NCBI GenBank assembly: GCA_030537495.1 | Contig: JAUNMH010000013.1 | Coordinates: 1 to 42,452 of the forward strand | From: Clostridia bacterium | Lineage (GTDB): Bacteria; Bacillota; Clostridia; Peptostreptococcales; Anaerovoracaceae | Direction: 5' to 3' | Length of the DNA: 42,452 nucleotides | Part shown: positions 42,432-42,452 of the stretch, piece after piece | Position numbering within the stretch: position 1 is the first letter of the stretch | How the letters are laid out: the number at the start of each line of letters is the position of its first letter | Program-made: the position numbers and the translations under genes | The notes under the pieces: generated by a model | Database searches by the model: none | What the model was told of the DNA's origin: nothing | Seen by the model: the letters and a program-made list of their open reading frames with translations, nothing else

Positions 42432-42452
42432 ACAAAATACAAATAATGATAT

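Overview
The window comes from a low-GC Gram-positive anaerobe, most likely a member of the Clostridia (Bacillota). Supporting signs are purine-rich AGGAGG-type ribosome binding sites, sigma-A promoters close to TTGACA-N17-TATAAT, a glycine riboswitch in front of a Na+/amino-acid symporter, a family 5 peptide ABC transporter, PepV- and M18-type peptidases, a DUF1836 gene and a HipBST toxin-antitoxin operon. The gene content suggests an amino-acid- and peptide-fermenting, probably host-associated organism; a secreted protein with haemoglobin-interacting-type domains fits that. I cannot name the species. I see no rRNA, tRNA or CRISPR array.

Layout. 1-3700 is accessory: an AAA+/DUF4143 ATPase, a frameshifted sigma-70-family (ECF-like) sigma factor, a small membrane protein on the other strand, and about 1 kb with no gene but with hairpins and a paired repeat. 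3717-4850 is a membrane diguanylate cyclase. 5283-13273 is a transcription unit for peptide import and D-amino-acid release: lipoprotein binding protein, cytosolic serine hydrolase, DppBCDF-like transporter and an N-acyl-D-amino-acid deacylase. 13320-16118 is a secreted Fn3/HID protein with two operators on its promoter. 16448-20235 (dipeptidase, DUF917 protein, NCS1 permease) runs divergently from a PucR regulator (20402-21970). 22070-24000 is a graveyard: an sbcC relic, small DUF genes and a twice-deleted copy of the first ATPase. 24546-26053 is hipB-hipS-hipT with three identical upstream operators. 26374-28122 is a riboswitch-controlled AGCS symporter. 28276-36301 is core-like: M18 aminopeptidase, a YhgE-like and MMPL export pair with a TetR regulator, and divergent DUF1836/hemolysin III genes around three phased palindromes. 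36342-42431 is again accessory: an amidase fragment, a homopolymer-frameshifted membrane gene, an orphan YgiT zinc-finger gene, a secreted protein of unknown function, an IS110 remnant, two XRE regulators and unknown small genes.

The least expected feature is a set of five sites with the architecture GTCC-N18-(C/G/T)GTT(A/T), with exactly the same spacing, in front of genes for small membrane or secreted proteins (2869 on the minus strand; 24090, 36342, 37624 and 39206 on the plus strand). The spacing fits an ECF-type sigma factor and not sigma-A. The obvious local candidate is the sigma factor at 1541-2070, whose reading frame is broken as written. Four of the five sites are followed by a related leader block ending near GGTGCATTACCGATGTGG. 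I read this as an accessory cell-envelope regulon spread over several loci, some of them decayed.
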